Below, one piece after another: positions 44,483 through 53,186 of a stretch of DNA of 64,000 bases. The DNA is taken from contig CALALV010000107.1 in the NCBI GenBank assembly GCA_937925605.1, forward strand, positions 22,727 through 86,726, written 5' to 3'. This stretch comes from an uncultured Woeseia sp. (lineage in GTDB: Bacteria > Pseudomonadota > Gammaproteobacteria > Steroidobacterales > Woeseiaceae). Within the stretch, counting starts at the first letter, position 1, and each line of letters begins with the position of its first letter. The translations under genes were made by a program, and so were the position numbers. The notes below the pieces were generated by a model, which was not told where the DNA came from, ran no database searches, and saw only the letters and a program-made list of their open reading frames with translations.

Positions 44483-45254
44483 GCGCGACAGCATAAGGAA
44501 CACGTTCACGGTCGCACTCTCCGTGGCCCTGCTGTGCTCGATCCTCGTCGCCGGCGCGGCCGTGCTGCTGAAGCCGCGCCAGGAGGCCAACGAGCGCGAG
44601 TTCCGCCAGCGCACGGTGCTGCAGGTGGCCGGGCTGTACGAACCGGGCGCCGACCCCGGCGCGCTGTTCGAGCGCATCGAGCTGCGCCTCGTCGACCTCG
44701 ACAGCGGCAGCTACGTCGACGAACCGGACGCGCGCGGCTTCGACCCGGTCGCCGCCGCCAGCGACCCGGCCTACGCCGTCGCGATCCCGGCGGAATTCGA
44801 CGTCGCCGGCATCGGCCGGCGCGCCCGCTACGGGCCGGTTTTCCTGGTACGCGAGCGAGGCGCGCTGCGGCAGATCATCCTGCCGGTCTACGGCGCCGGC
44901 CTGTGGTCGACGATGTATGCCTACCTGGCGCTGGAGCCGGACGGCAAGACCGTCGCGGCGCTGCGTTTCTACGAGCACGCCGAGACGCCCGGACTCGGCG
45001 ACCAGGTGGACCGCAGCGACTGGCGCGACCAGTGGGCCGGCAAGCAGCTGTTCGATGCCGACGGCGGCGTACGCATCGAGGTCGTGCGCGGCCAGGTGCA
45101 GCCGGGCCCGCAGGCGGTTCACCAGGTCGACGGCCTGTCCGGCGCGACGCTGACCGGCCGCGGCGTCACGAACCTGCTGCGCTACTGGACCGGGCCGCAC
45201 GGCTACGGGCCGTGGCTCGAACGATACCGCGAGGAGGCAGGCAGCTATGACTAG
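44475..45254 (+). CDS. nqrC: Na+-NQR subunit C
   Basis: A 259-residue subunit with one N-terminal helix and a periplasmic domain. The FMN attachment motif 'GLSGATLTGRGV' holds Thr225. FMN is attached by ApbE, whose gene is in this operon. It starts with GTG overlapping nqrB by 8 bases. Confidence 0.95.
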   Translation: MAERDSIRNTFTVALSVALLCSILVAGAAVLLKPRQEANEREFRQRTVLQVAGLYEPGADPGALFERIELRLVDLDSGSYVDEPDARGFDPVAAASDPAYAVAIPAEFDVAGIGRRARYGPVFLVRERGALRQIILPVYGAGLWSTMYAYLALEPDGKTVAALRFYEHAETPGLGDQVDRSDWRDQWAGKQLFDADGGVRIEVVRGQVQPGPQAVHQVDGLSGATLTGRGVTNLLRYWTGPHGYGPWLERYREEAGSYD

Positions 45255-45906
45255 TCCGCGCAGGATCCTGCTCGATCCGGTGATCGACAACAACCCGATC
45301 ACGCTGCAGGTGCTCGGCATCTGCTCGGCGCTCGCGGTCACGACCTCGCTGCTGCCGGCGCTGCTGATGTGCGCGGCGCTGACCAGCGTCGCGTCGCTGT
45401 CCGGCGCGGCGATCAGCACGATCCGCCGCTACGTGCCGAACAGCATCCGCATCATCGTGCAGATGACCATCATCGCGTCCTTCGTCATCGTCGTCGACCA
45501 GGTGCTGAAGGCCTGGGCCTACGAGACCAGCAAGCAGCTGTCCGTGTTCGTCGGGCTGATCATCACCAACTGCATCATTCTCGGCCGGGCCGAGGCCTTC
45601 GCGATGAAGAACGGTCCGGGCGCGAGTTTCCTCGACGGTCTCGGCAACGGCCTCGGCTACAGCGCGGTGCTGGTCATCGTCGCCGCCGTGCGCGAGCTGT
45701 TCGGCGCGGGCAGCCTGCTCGGCTACCCGGTGCTGCCGCTCGCGGCCAACGGCGGCTGGTACGAGGCGAACGGCATGATGCTGCTGCCGCCGTCCGCGTT
45801 CTTCATAATCGGCCTGCTGATCTGGGCCGTGCGCAGCGCCCGGCCGAAGCAGGTCGAGCACCCGGACTACCAGATCCACGAAGTGCACCGGACGGAGGTC
45901 CTCTGA
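45247..45906 (+). CDS. nqrD: Na+-NQR subunit D
   Basis: A 219-residue six-helix membrane subunit. 'DNNPITLQVLGICSALAVTTSL' and 'GLIITNCIILGRAEAFAMKNGP' are diagnostic, the latter containing a conserved cysteine that ligates the iron shared with NqrE. It overlaps nqrC by 8 bases. Confidence 0.96.
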   Translation: MTSPRRILLDPVIDNNPITLQVLGICSALAVTTSLLPALLMCAALTSVASLSGAAISTIRRYVPNSIRIIVQMTIIASFVIVVDQVLKAWAYETSKQLSVFVGLIITNCIILGRAEAFAMKNGPGASFLDGLGNGLGYSAVLVIVAAVRELFGAGSLLGYPVLPLAANGGWYEANGMMLLPPSAFFIIGLLIWAVRSARPKQVEHPDYQIHEVHRTEVL

Positions 45907-46514
45907 TGGAGGCCTACGTCAACCTGTTCATCAAGGCCGCTTTTGTCGAGAACCTGGCGCTGACCTTCTTCCTCGGCATGTGCACGTTCCTCGCGATCTC
46001 CAAGTCGGTCGAGACCGCGCTCGGGCTGGGTCTCGCCGTGATCGCCGTGCAGACGATCACGGTGCCGGTCAATCACCTGATCTACGAGTTCCTGCTGGCC
46101 GACGGCGCGCTCGCCTGGGCGGGGCTGCCCGACGTCGACCTGAGCTTTCTCGGGCTGGTCAGCTACATCGGCGTCATCGCGGCGCTGGTGCAGATCCTCG
46201 AGATGACGCTCGACCGCTATTTTCCGCCGCTCTATCACGCGCTCGGCATTTTCCTGCCGCTGATCACGGTGAACTGCGCGATTCTCGGCGGCACGCTGTT
46301 CATGGTGGAGCGCGACTACACGCTCGGGGAGAGCGTCGTTTTCGGCCTCGGCAGCGGGTTCGGCTGGGCCCTGGCGCTGGTCGCGCTGGCCGGCATCCGC
46401 GAGAAGCTGCGCTACAGCGACGTGCCCGACGGGCTGCAGGGCCTCGGCATCACGTTCATCATCGCGGGCCTGATGTCGCTCGGCTTCATGGCGTTCTCGG
46501 GCATCCAGCTGTGA
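45906..46514 (+). CDS. nqrE: Na+-NQR subunit E
   Basis: A 202-residue six-helix membrane subunit. 'IKAAFVENLALTFFLGMCTFLAISK' and 'LITVNCAILGGTLFMVERDY' carry the conserved cysteines of the NqrD/E metal site. The ATG overlaps the nqrD stop. Confidence 0.96.
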   Translation: MEAYVNLFIKAAFVENLALTFFLGMCTFLAISKSVETALGLGLAVIAVQTITVPVNHLIYEFLLADGALAWAGLPDVDLSFLGLVSYIGVIAALVQILEMTLDRYFPPLYHALGIFLPLITVNCAILGGTLFMVERDYTLGESVVFGLGSGFGWALALVALAGIREKLRYSDVPDGLQGLGITFIIAGLMSLGFMAFSGIQL

Positions 46515-47755
46515 CGGACGGCAACACGGTGCTCGCGGAAATCGGGCTCGGCATCCTGCTGTTCACGCTGATCGTGAGCCTGCTGGTCACCGTGATCATC
46601 GCCGCGCGCCGCCGGCTGGTGCCGAGCGGGGAGCTCGACGTCGTCGTCAACGGCGAGCGCGAGCTGCACATGCCGGCCGGGATCAAGCTGATGCAGGGGC
46701 TGGCCGACTCCGGGATCTTCGTCGCTTCCGCCTGCGGCGGTGGCGGCACCTGCGGCCAGTGCAAAGTGCGCGTGCTCGACGGCGGCGGCGCGATCCTGCC
46801 GACCGAGACCTCGCTGATCAACCGGCGCGACGCCGAGCGTCACTACCGGCTGTCCTGCCAGGTCGCGGTCCGCGAGAACATGCGCATCGAGGTGCCGGAC
46901 GAGGTGTTCGGCGTAAAGAAATATGCGTGCACCGTGACCTCCAACCGCAACGTCGCGACCTTCATCAAGGAACTCGTGCTCGCGCTGCCCGCGGGCGAGG
47001 AAATGGACTTCCGCGCCGGCGGCTACGTGCAGGTGGAGTGCCCGCCGCACGAGCTCAGCTACAGAGACTTCGACATCGACGAGCGCTTCCGCGGCGAGTG
47101 GGACCGCTACCGGTTGTGGCGCTATCGCTCCGTCAACCGCGAGACGACGGAGCGGGCCTACTCGATGGCCAACTTCCCGCTCGAGCGCGGCGAGATCAAG
47201 CTCAACGTGCGCATCGCGACGCCGCCCCCTGGCGCGGACGACAGCGTCCCGCCCGGCATCGTGTCTTCGTACATCTTCGGCCTGAAGCCGGGCGACCGGG
47301 TTACCGTGTCCGGGCCCTTCGGCGAGTTCTTCGCGAAGGAAACGGACAACGAGATGGTGTTCATCGGCGGGGGCGCCGGCATGGCGCCGATGCGCGCGCA
47401 TATCTTCGACCAGCTCAAGCGCCTGCACACGAGCCGCCGGATGACTTTCTGGTACGGCGCCCGCAGCCTGCGCGAGGCGTTCTACGTGGACGAGTTCGAG
47501 GCGCTGGCCGCGGCACACGACAACTTCGACTGGCACCTCGCGCTGTCGGAACCGCTGCCGGAGGACAACTGGACCGGGCTGACCGGCTTCATCCACCAGG
47601 TGCTGTACGATCGCTACCTGCGCGATCATCCCGCGCCCGACGACTGCGAGTACTACCTGTGCGGGCCGCCGATGATGAACACGGCCGTGATCAAGATGCT
47701 GGAGGACCAGGGCGTGACCCGCGATCACATCATGCTCGACGACTTCGGCGGCTGA
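46511..47755 (+). CDS. nqrF: Na+-NQR subunit F, NADH dehydrogenase
   Basis: A 414-residue electron-input subunit. After one helix (about 10-32) comes a [2Fe-2S] ferredoxin domain with Cys75, Cys81, Cys84 and Cys116, then an FAD domain ('RAYSMANFP') and an NADH domain ('MVFIGGGAGMAPMRAHIF', 'YYLCGPPMMN'). It starts with GTG just before the nqrE stop. It oxidises NADH and feeds the complex. Confidence 0.96.
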   Translation: MTDGNTVLAEIGLGILLFTLIVSLLVTVIIAARRRLVPSGELDVVVNGERELHMPAGIKLMQGLADSGIFVASACGGGGTCGQCKVRVLDGGGAILPTETSLINRRDAERHYRLSCQVAVRENMRIEVPDEVFGVKKYACTVTSNRNVATFIKELVLALPAGEEMDFRAGGYVQVECPPHELSYRDFDIDERFRGEWDRYRLWRYRSVNRETTERAYSMANFPLERGEIKLNVRIATPPPGADDSVPPGIVSSYIFGLKPGDRVTVSGPFGEFFAKETDNEMVFIGGGAGMAPMRAHIFDQLKRLHTSRRMTFWYGARSLREAFYVDEFEALAAAHDNFDWHLALSEPLPEDNWTGLTGFIHQVLYDRYLRDHPAPDDCEYYLCGPPMMNTAVIKMLEDQGVTRDHIMLDDFGG

Positions 47756-47757
47756 GG

Positions 47758-48807
47758 ATGCAGGTCGGGATCACAGGCCGGGCGGTTCGGAGGGCGGTCG
47801 TCGCCGTCCTGCTCGTGCTGGCCGTCGGCGCCTGCAGCCGGGACGCGAACCGTCTGCCGACCGCAGAACTCGTCGGCGGCGCGATGGGCACGACCTGGAA
47901 CGCACGCCTGGTCGCGCCGCCGGCCGGGCTGGACAACGTCGCGCTGACGGCCGAACTCGATGCCCTGTTCGCCGCCATCGAGCAGTCCATGTCCACGTAC
48001 CGGCCGGACTCCGAGCTGTCGCGCTTCAATGCCGCGCAGTCGACGGACTGGTACCCGGTGTCGGCCGAGCTCTGCGTGCTGGCCGCGCAATCGCTGGCGA
48101 TCAGCCGCTCGACCGATGGCGCCTTCGACGTGACGGTCGGGCCGCTGGTCAACCTCTGGGGCTTCGGGCCGGGCGGCGCCACCGCGCAGCCGCCGGAGGC
48201 GGAGCGCATAGCCGCCGCGCTGCCGGCAACGGGCTTCGACAAGCTGCAGGCCGACTGCGCGCAGCCCGCGCTGCGCAAGTCCGTGCCGGCGTTGTACGTC
48301 GACCTGTCGGCGATCGCCAAGGGTTACGCGGTCGACCGCGCGGCCGAACTGCTGCTCGGGCGCGGAGTGCGGAATTTCATGCTGGAGCTCGGCGGCGAGG
48401 TACGCGTCAGCGGCGAGAACGCGGCGCGCGGGCCGTGGCGCATCGCGCTCGAGAAGCCGGTCGAGTACGGCCGGGTCGTCCAGACGGTCATGCTGCTCAG
48501 CGACGTCGCGGTCGCCACCTCGGGCGACTACCGCAATTTCTTCGAGCACGGGGGACGCCGCTATTCGCACGCGATCGACCCGCGCAGCGGCTACCCGGTG
48601 CGCCATACCGCGTTCTCGGTGTCGGTGCTGGCGGAGACGGCGGCAGAGGCCGACGCGCTCGCGACCGCGCTGCTCGTGCTCGGCCCCGAGGAGGGGCTGA
48701 GCTATGCCGACACGCACGACCTCGCCGCCAGCTACCTGCTGCAGGAAGGCGACGCGTTCGAGCTGCGGAGCAGCGATCGCTTCGTTCGCGCAGGCTACAT
48801 CCCGTGA
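47758..48807 (+). CDS. apbE: FAD:protein FMN transferase ApbE
   Basis: A 349-residue lipoprotein (lipobox 'LAVGAC') that attaches FMN to NqrB and NqrC threonines. ApbE features: 'MGTTWNARLV', 'STYRPDSELSRFN', 'TVGPLVNLWGFGP', 'YVDLSAIAKGYAVDRAAELL' and 'YSHAIDPRSGYPVRH'. It lies directly after nqrF, as expected. Confidence 0.95.
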   Translation: MQVGITGRAVRRAVVAVLLVLAVGACSRDANRLPTAELVGGAMGTTWNARLVAPPAGLDNVALTAELDALFAAIEQSMSTYRPDSELSRFNAAQSTDWYPVSAELCVLAAQSLAISRSTDGAFDVTVGPLVNLWGFGPGGATAQPPEAERIAAALPATGFDKLQADCAQPALRKSVPALYVDLSAIAKGYAVDRAAELLLGRGVRNFMLELGGEVRVSGENAARGPWRIALEKPVEYGRVVQTVMLLSDVAVATSGDYRNFFEHGGRRYSHAIDPRSGYPVRHTAFSVSVLAETAAEADALATALLVLGPEEGLSYADTHDLAASYLLQEGDAFELRSSDRFVRAGYIP

Positions 48808-48992
48808 GCCTGTTGCTGACGTTCCTGCTGAGCTTTGCCATCGTCGGCATCGCCGTCGCCGGCATGGCGGTCGGCGTAATGGCCGGGCGATCGCCGCTCA
48901 GGGGCAGCTGCGGCGGTGTCGCCGGCAAGGGCTGCGAGCTCTGCTCGGGTCGCTGCCGCAAGCGGCGCGAAGCCGACACGGGCCGCGGGTAG
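48804..48992 (+). CDS. nqrM: Na+-NQR maturation protein NqrM
   Basis: A 62-residue protein starting with GTG over the apbE stop. One N-terminal helix is followed by cysteines in 'RGSCGGVAGKGCELCSGRC', the NqrM (DUF539) pattern. NqrM is thought to deliver the iron held by NqrD and NqrE. Confidence 0.9.
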   Translation: MSLLLTFLLSFAIVGIAVAGMAVGVMAGRSPLRGSCGGVAGKGCELCSGRCRKRREADTGRG

Positions 48993-49010
48993 ACGAGGGG
49001 AGAACTGGCG

Positions 49011-49412
49011 ATGCTGAAATCGGCACGGGTGCGCGACTACATGAGCGGCAAGCTGGTCACGTTCGCGCCGGATACCGACGTGCTGGACGCGATCCACGAA
49101 CTGGTCGCGCACCGCATCGCGGGCGCGCCGGTGGTCGACGACCACGGCAACCTCGTCGGCATGCTCTCGGAGCTCGACTGCCTGAGGGTCGCGCTGACCG
49201 CGGGTTATCACGGCGAGCACGGCGGGCCGGTCAGCGACTACATGACGCCGGACCCGGAAACGGTCGACGCCGACATGAGCATCGTCGACCTCGCGAGCCG
49301 GTTCCTCGAGTCGGGTTACCGGCGCTTCCCGGTCGTCAAGGACAACCGGCTGGTCGGCCAGATCAGCCGGCGCGACGTGCTGCGGGCGCTCGAGACGCTC
49401 AGCAAGCACTAA
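49011..49412 (+). CDS. CBS-domain protein
   Basis: A 133-residue protein made of a CBS-domain pair: 'FAPDTDVLDAIHELVAHRIAGAPVVDDHGNLVGMLSELD' and 'VDADMSIVDLASRFLESGYRRFPVVKDNRLVGQISRRDVL'. Such stand-alone modules bind adenine nucleotides and can sense energy state. The partner is unknown. GAGGGGAGAACTGGCG precedes the ATG. Its end overlaps the convergent frdB by 4 bases. Confidence 0.9.
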   Translation: MLKSARVRDYMSGKLVTFAPDTDVLDAIHELVAHRIAGAPVVDDHGNLVGMLSELDCLRVALTAGYHGEHGGPVSDYMTPDPETVDADMSIVDLASRFLESGYRRFPVVKDNRLVGQISRRDVLRALETLSKH

Positions 49413-50179
49413 CCCGCGGCCGGGTCGCCGCCGCGTTCCCGGCCCGCCAGGCCCGCGGCGACGGCGCGCCGCCGCAGGTAGGCATAGACCTCGAGCAGCG
49501 GCAGCTCCTTCGGGCACACGTCCTGGCAGGCCATCATGCCGAGGCAGCCGAACACGCCGTCCTCGTTCGCGATCACGTCGAACCAGTCGCCGTCGCTGCG
49601 TTCGTCGCGCGGGTCCAGCATGAAGCGTGCGATGCGGTTCAGCCCGGCCGGCCCGCGGAAGTGGCCGTTGACGTTCGCGACGCCGCAGGCCGCGATGCAG
49701 CAGCCGCACTCGATGCAGCGGTCGCTCTCGTAGATGCGCGCGGCCGTGTCGTCGTCCATGCGCTCCTCGCTTGCCTCCGGGTCGAAAGCGGCCTTCGCGT
49801 GCACCCAGGCCTCGGTGCTTTCGGCGAGTTCGCGGAACCAGCTGCCGGTGTCGACGGACAGGTCGCCGATCAGTTCGAACACCGGCAGCGGGTGCAGCCG
49901 GATCGTCGCGGGCAGGTCCGAGGTGAGCGTGCGGCAGCCGAGCGCCGGGCGGCCGTTGACCAGCATGCCGCAGGAGCCGCAGATCGCTGAACGGCAGGCG
50001 AAGTCGAACTGCAGGCTCGGATCCTGCTGCTCGCGGATCCGGTTCAGCGCGATGTACAGCGACATGTAGGGCAGCTCCTCGAGTTCGTACTCCTGCATGT
50101 GCGGCAGCGACTCCGGGTCCTGCGGGTTGTAGCGAAAGATCTCGAAGCGCAGCCTGCGGCTGCCGGCGTTCCCGTTCAT
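49409..50179 (-). CDS. frdB: Fumarate reductase iron-sulfur subunit
   Basis: A 256-residue subunit with three Fe-S clusters. [2Fe-2S] cysteines are Cys62, Cys67, Cys70 and Cys82 ('CRSAICGSCG', 'GCRTL'); the other two clusters use 'CIECGCCIAAC' and 'GCLGMMACQDVCPKELP'. 'PAGLNRIARFMLDPRDERSD' closely matches Wolinella FrdB. ATG 50179 was chosen for GGAGGGAGCAGGC upstream and its ATGA overlap with frdA. Confidence 0.92.
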   Translation of the reverse strand: MNGNAGSRRLRFEIFRYNPQDPESLPHMQEYELEELPYMSLYIALNRIREQQDPSLQFDFACRSAICGSCGMLVNGRPALGCRTLTSDLPATIRLHPLPVFELIGDLSVDTGSWFRELAESTEAWVHAKAAFDPEASEERMDDDTAARIYESDRCIECGCCIAACGVANVNGHFRGPAGLNRIARFMLDPRDERSDGDWFDVIANEDGVFGCLGMMACQDVCPKELPLLEVYAYLRRRAVAAGLAGRERGGDPAAG

Positions 50180-52119
50180 GCCTGCTCCCTCCATGCGCCC
50201 CAGCGCATGCGGCTGCCTTGTGCCTCGGCGGTGGGGCGCCTGCCCGCCGCCGACTGCGCGTCCAGGACGCGCGCGTTATAGTCCTCGACCGCTTCCCGCA
50301 TCGGCCGCTGGTCCGCGCGCCCGTAGCCGCGGTGGCCCGGCGGCAGGTCCAGCAGGCCCACCGGCTCGTAGCTGAACTGCGGTTCGTTGGCGTCGGCCGG
50401 CCAGCGCACCAGCGTGCGCTTCAGCCATTCGGCATCGTCGCGCCGCGGGTAGTCGCTGCGGTAGTGGGCGCCGCGACTCTCGGTCCGGGCCAGCGCGCCC
50501 TGCGCGGTGACGAGCGCGAGCCTGAGCATGCCCTCGAGGCGCAGCGCGAAGCTGAGTTCCGGGTTCATGCCCGGCGCTTTCGAGCGCAGCACGGCCCGGC
50601 CGCACTGTGCGAGCAGGTCTCGCAGCCCGGCTACCGCCTGCTCGAGCTCGTCGCCCGTGCGGAAGATGCCGACCTTCGACATCATCGTCTCGCCCATCGC
50701 GTCGCGGATTGCGTACACGCTCGGTCCGTCGCCGCTGCGCGCGAGCCAGTCGGCGGCTCGCCGCTCCGCGTCGCGCACAGCCGCGAACGCGAGCCCGGTC
50801 GCGACCTCGAGGCGCTGGTCCGCGACCGCCGCCGCGACCCTGCGGCCGACCAGGCGGCCCGTCACGATGGTCTCGGCCAAGCTGTTGCCGCCGAGCCGGT
50901 TGAAGCCGTGCATGTCCCAGCAGCCGGCCTCGCCGACCGCGTACAGGCCGGCCATGCCATAGGCCTCGCCGTCCTTGTTCACGCGGATGCCGCCCATCGA
51001 GTAATGCTGCGTAGGTCGCACCGGGATCAGTTCGCGGGAAGGATCGAGGCCGACGAAGTCGCGGCAGATGTCGAACACCTCGCGCAGCTTCGTCTGCAGG
51101 TGCTGCTCGCCGAGATGCCGCAGGTCGAGCCACAGGTGCGGCCCGAACGGCGTCTCGACGCCGAAACCGTCGCGCATGCGCCGGCCCATGTGCCGCGACA
51201 CGACGTCGCGGCTCGCGAGTTCCTGCTTCTCCGGTTCGGCCTCGACCATGAAGCGCTCGAGATTCCGGTCGAGCAGGTAACCGCCGTCGCCGCGCGCACC
51301 CTCGGTGACCAGGATGCCGCTGGGCGCGAGCGCGGTCGGGTGAAACTGCACGGCCTCCATGTTGCCGAGCGGTACCCGGCCGGTCGCCAGCGCGATGGCC
51401 GCGCCGGTGCCCTCGTTGATCGTCGCATTCGTCGTGTACTGCCCGTAGATGCGGCCGTGCCCGCCGGTCGCGATCACGGTTGCCTTGGCGAGCACCGGGA
51501 AATGCCGACCGCTGCGCAGGCAACGCGCGACGGCGCCCACGCAGCGGCCGTCTTCGTGAACCAGCGCGACGGCCTCGACCCGGTCGCGCACGCGGATGCC
51601 GAGCCGCACGACCTCGGCGTCGACGGCATACAGTGCCGCGTGGCCGGTGCCGGCAGCGGCGTAGCAGGCGCGCCATTTGGCCGTGCCGCCGAAGTCGCGG
51701 TGCATGATCAGGCCGGCGTTCTCGGCGGGCTCGTCGATCACGACCTGCTCGCCGCGGATGTGGTAGCGGTTCGGTCCCGGCCGGACGCGTGTCCACGGCA
51801 CGCCGTAGTGCGCGAGCTCGCGCACTGCGACCGGCGCTTCGTCCGCGAATATCCGCGCCACCTCCTGGTCCGCGCCCCAGTCCGAGCCGCGCACGGTGTC
51901 GAGGAAATGCAGCGTCGGGTTGTCGCCCTCGGCCTTGACGCAGTTGCCGAGCGCGGCCTGCATGCCGCCCTGCGCCGCGCAGCTGTGGCTGCGGCGCGGC
52001 GGCACCAGCGACAGGATCAGCACGTCGTGGCCGGCGGAGGCGGCCTCGATCGCGCAGCGTTCGCCGGCGAGTCCGCCGCCGATCACGAGCACGTCGCAGC
52101 ATTCGAATTCCCTGCTCAC
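50176..52119 (-). CDS. frdA: Fumarate reductase flavoprotein subunit
   Basis: A 647-residue flavoprotein. The FAD dinucleotide fold 'DVLVIGGGLAGERCAIEA' is followed by 'RRSHSCAAQGG' with His45 for covalent FAD. Active-site phrases are 'MHRDFGG', 'NMEAVQFHPTAL', 'EGARGDGGYLLD' and 'PTQHYSMGGI'. Length and order fit the epsilonproteobacterial QFR type. It starts with GTG, overlapping frdC. Direction (fumarate reduction or succinate oxidation) is inferred. Confidence 0.93.
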   Translation of the reverse strand: MSREFECCDVLVIGGGLAGERCAIEAASAGHDVLILSLVPPRRSHSCAAQGGMQAALGNCVKAEGDNPTLHFLDTVRGSDWGADQEVARIFADEAPVAVRELAHYGVPWTRVRPGPNRYHIRGEQVVIDEPAENAGLIMHRDFGGTAKWRACYAAAGTGHAALYAVDAEVVRLGIRVRDRVEAVALVHEDGRCVGAVARCLRSGRHFPVLAKATVIATGGHGRIYGQYTTNATINEGTGAAIALATGRVPLGNMEAVQFHPTALAPSGILVTEGARGDGGYLLDRNLERFMVEAEPEKQELASRDVVSRHMGRRMRDGFGVETPFGPHLWLDLRHLGEQHLQTKLREVFDICRDFVGLDPSRELIPVRPTQHYSMGGIRVNKDGEAYGMAGLYAVGEAGCWDMHGFNRLGGNSLAETIVTGRLVGRRVAAAVADQRLEVATGLAFAAVRDAERRAADWLARSGDGPSVYAIRDAMGETMMSKVGIFRTGDELEQAVAGLRDLLAQCGRAVLRSKAPGMNPELSFALRLEGMLRLALVTAQGALARTESRGAHYRSDYPRRDDAEWLKRTLVRWPADANEPQFSYEPVGLLDLPPGHRGYGRADQRPMREAVEDYNARVLDAQSAAGRRPTAEAQGSRMRWGAWREQA

Positions 52120-52895
52120 GCGCCGGTACCGGGCAACAGGAAACCGAGCGGCGGCGGCAGCACGCCGGCCAGCACCAGCAGCACCAGCGCGCCGAGCCCG
52201 AGGAATACCCACAGGAGAACGCGTTCGATCATGTGCAGCGTGCGCCGTGAGAGCCGGCTGCCGGCGCCCCACTTGATCGCGAGCCGGTACAGGCCGACGC
52301 TCGCGTGGAATTCGACGGCCACCAGCAGGATCGCGTACACGAGCCACAGGCCGCCGCGGACCCGCGCGACGCTGGTCGCGGCCTCGATGCCCGCGCGTTC
52401 GCCGAACAGCGGCGTCAGCACGTCGACGCCGAGCAGGATCACGTGGAAGCTGCCGAGTACCAGGATCAGCATGCCGCTGCGCACCTGCCATATCCACAGC
52501 AGCGACTCGACGTGCGGGCGAAACGCGGAGGCGGGATTCGCGCTGCCGGGCAGTCCGCGACCGGCCTGCTCGAGCGCCCGGCCGACGGCCGTCATGCGAC
52601 GGCGTTCCCTGAGCTGCGCGGGGACCTTGCGGCTGGCGAGTGCCGCGTGCAGCAGGAACAGGGCCAGCACGACGACCACGGTCGGCTGCGCGATGTAATA
52701 GTCCTCGAGAAAGGTCGCGAGCCAGTCGAAGCCGCGCTCGCCGGTCAGGATCGAACCGACCAGCAGCATGTGGCCCCACATGAACAACGCGAGCGCCAGC
52801 CCGCTCGCACCGCTCGCGAGTTCGTAGACGAGCTGCCGGCGGGATTCGCGGCCGGCCGGCTGCGGTATCGCGTTGTCGCTTCGGACTTCGTTCAC
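52116..52895 (-). CDS. frdC: Fumarate reductase diheme cytochrome b subunit
   Basis: A 259-residue five-helix membrane anchor. Candidate haem-ligand histidines lie in 'FMWGHMLLVG', 'LFLLHAALAS', 'LGSFHVILLG' and 'VEFHASVGLYRLAIKWG'. A single cytochrome b subunit with two haems is the Wolinella-type arrangement, which works with menaquinone. First gene of frdCAB. Confidence 0.88.
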   Translation of the reverse strand: MNEVRSDNAIPQPAGRESRRQLVYELASGASGLALALFMWGHMLLVGSILTGERGFDWLATFLEDYYIAQPTVVVVLALFLLHAALASRKVPAQLRERRRMTAVGRALEQAGRGLPGSANPASAFRPHVESLLWIWQVRSGMLILVLGSFHVILLGVDVLTPLFGERAGIEAATSVARVRGGLWLVYAILLVAVEFHASVGLYRLAIKWGAGSRLSRRTLHMIERVLLWVFLGLGALVLLVLAGVLPPPLGFLLPGTGA

Positions 52896-53072
52896 TCGCC
52901 TGCCTGTTACCCAGCCGCGTGCGCCATGCTAGCCGGCCGCCGCCCGCGGGACAGTCGTGGCGATCACCTACGGGCCGCCCCGGGGTCGCCGTCTGCCGCT
53001 GCCGGCCCCGTTCCGGCAAGCCGGGTCGCCAACTCACGCCCGGCCGCGCGTGCGCCGCGACAGCGCCGGCGG

Positions 53073-53112
53073 CGTCAGTACATCCCGCATAGCCCTGCGC
53101 CATGTACTGACG
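53073..53112. promoter_or_regulatory. 11-bp inverted repeat between frdC and the proline dehydrogenase gene
   Basis: CGTCAGTACAT (53073-53083) and ATGTACTGACG (53102-53112) are perfectly complementary across an 18-base spacer. It lies in the divergent intergenic region, about 75 bases before the proline dehydrogenase start. It could be a regulator-binding dyad or a stem in the mRNA leader; there is no T-run. The rest of the 291-base gap holds no gene. Confidence 0.45.
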
Positions 53113-53186
53113 GAATGCCGGCCGCGCGGCAGGCACTCTTGGGGTCGGCGTCCGGCAGAAGGCGCCGGGCCAGGGGGTGGACCGGC

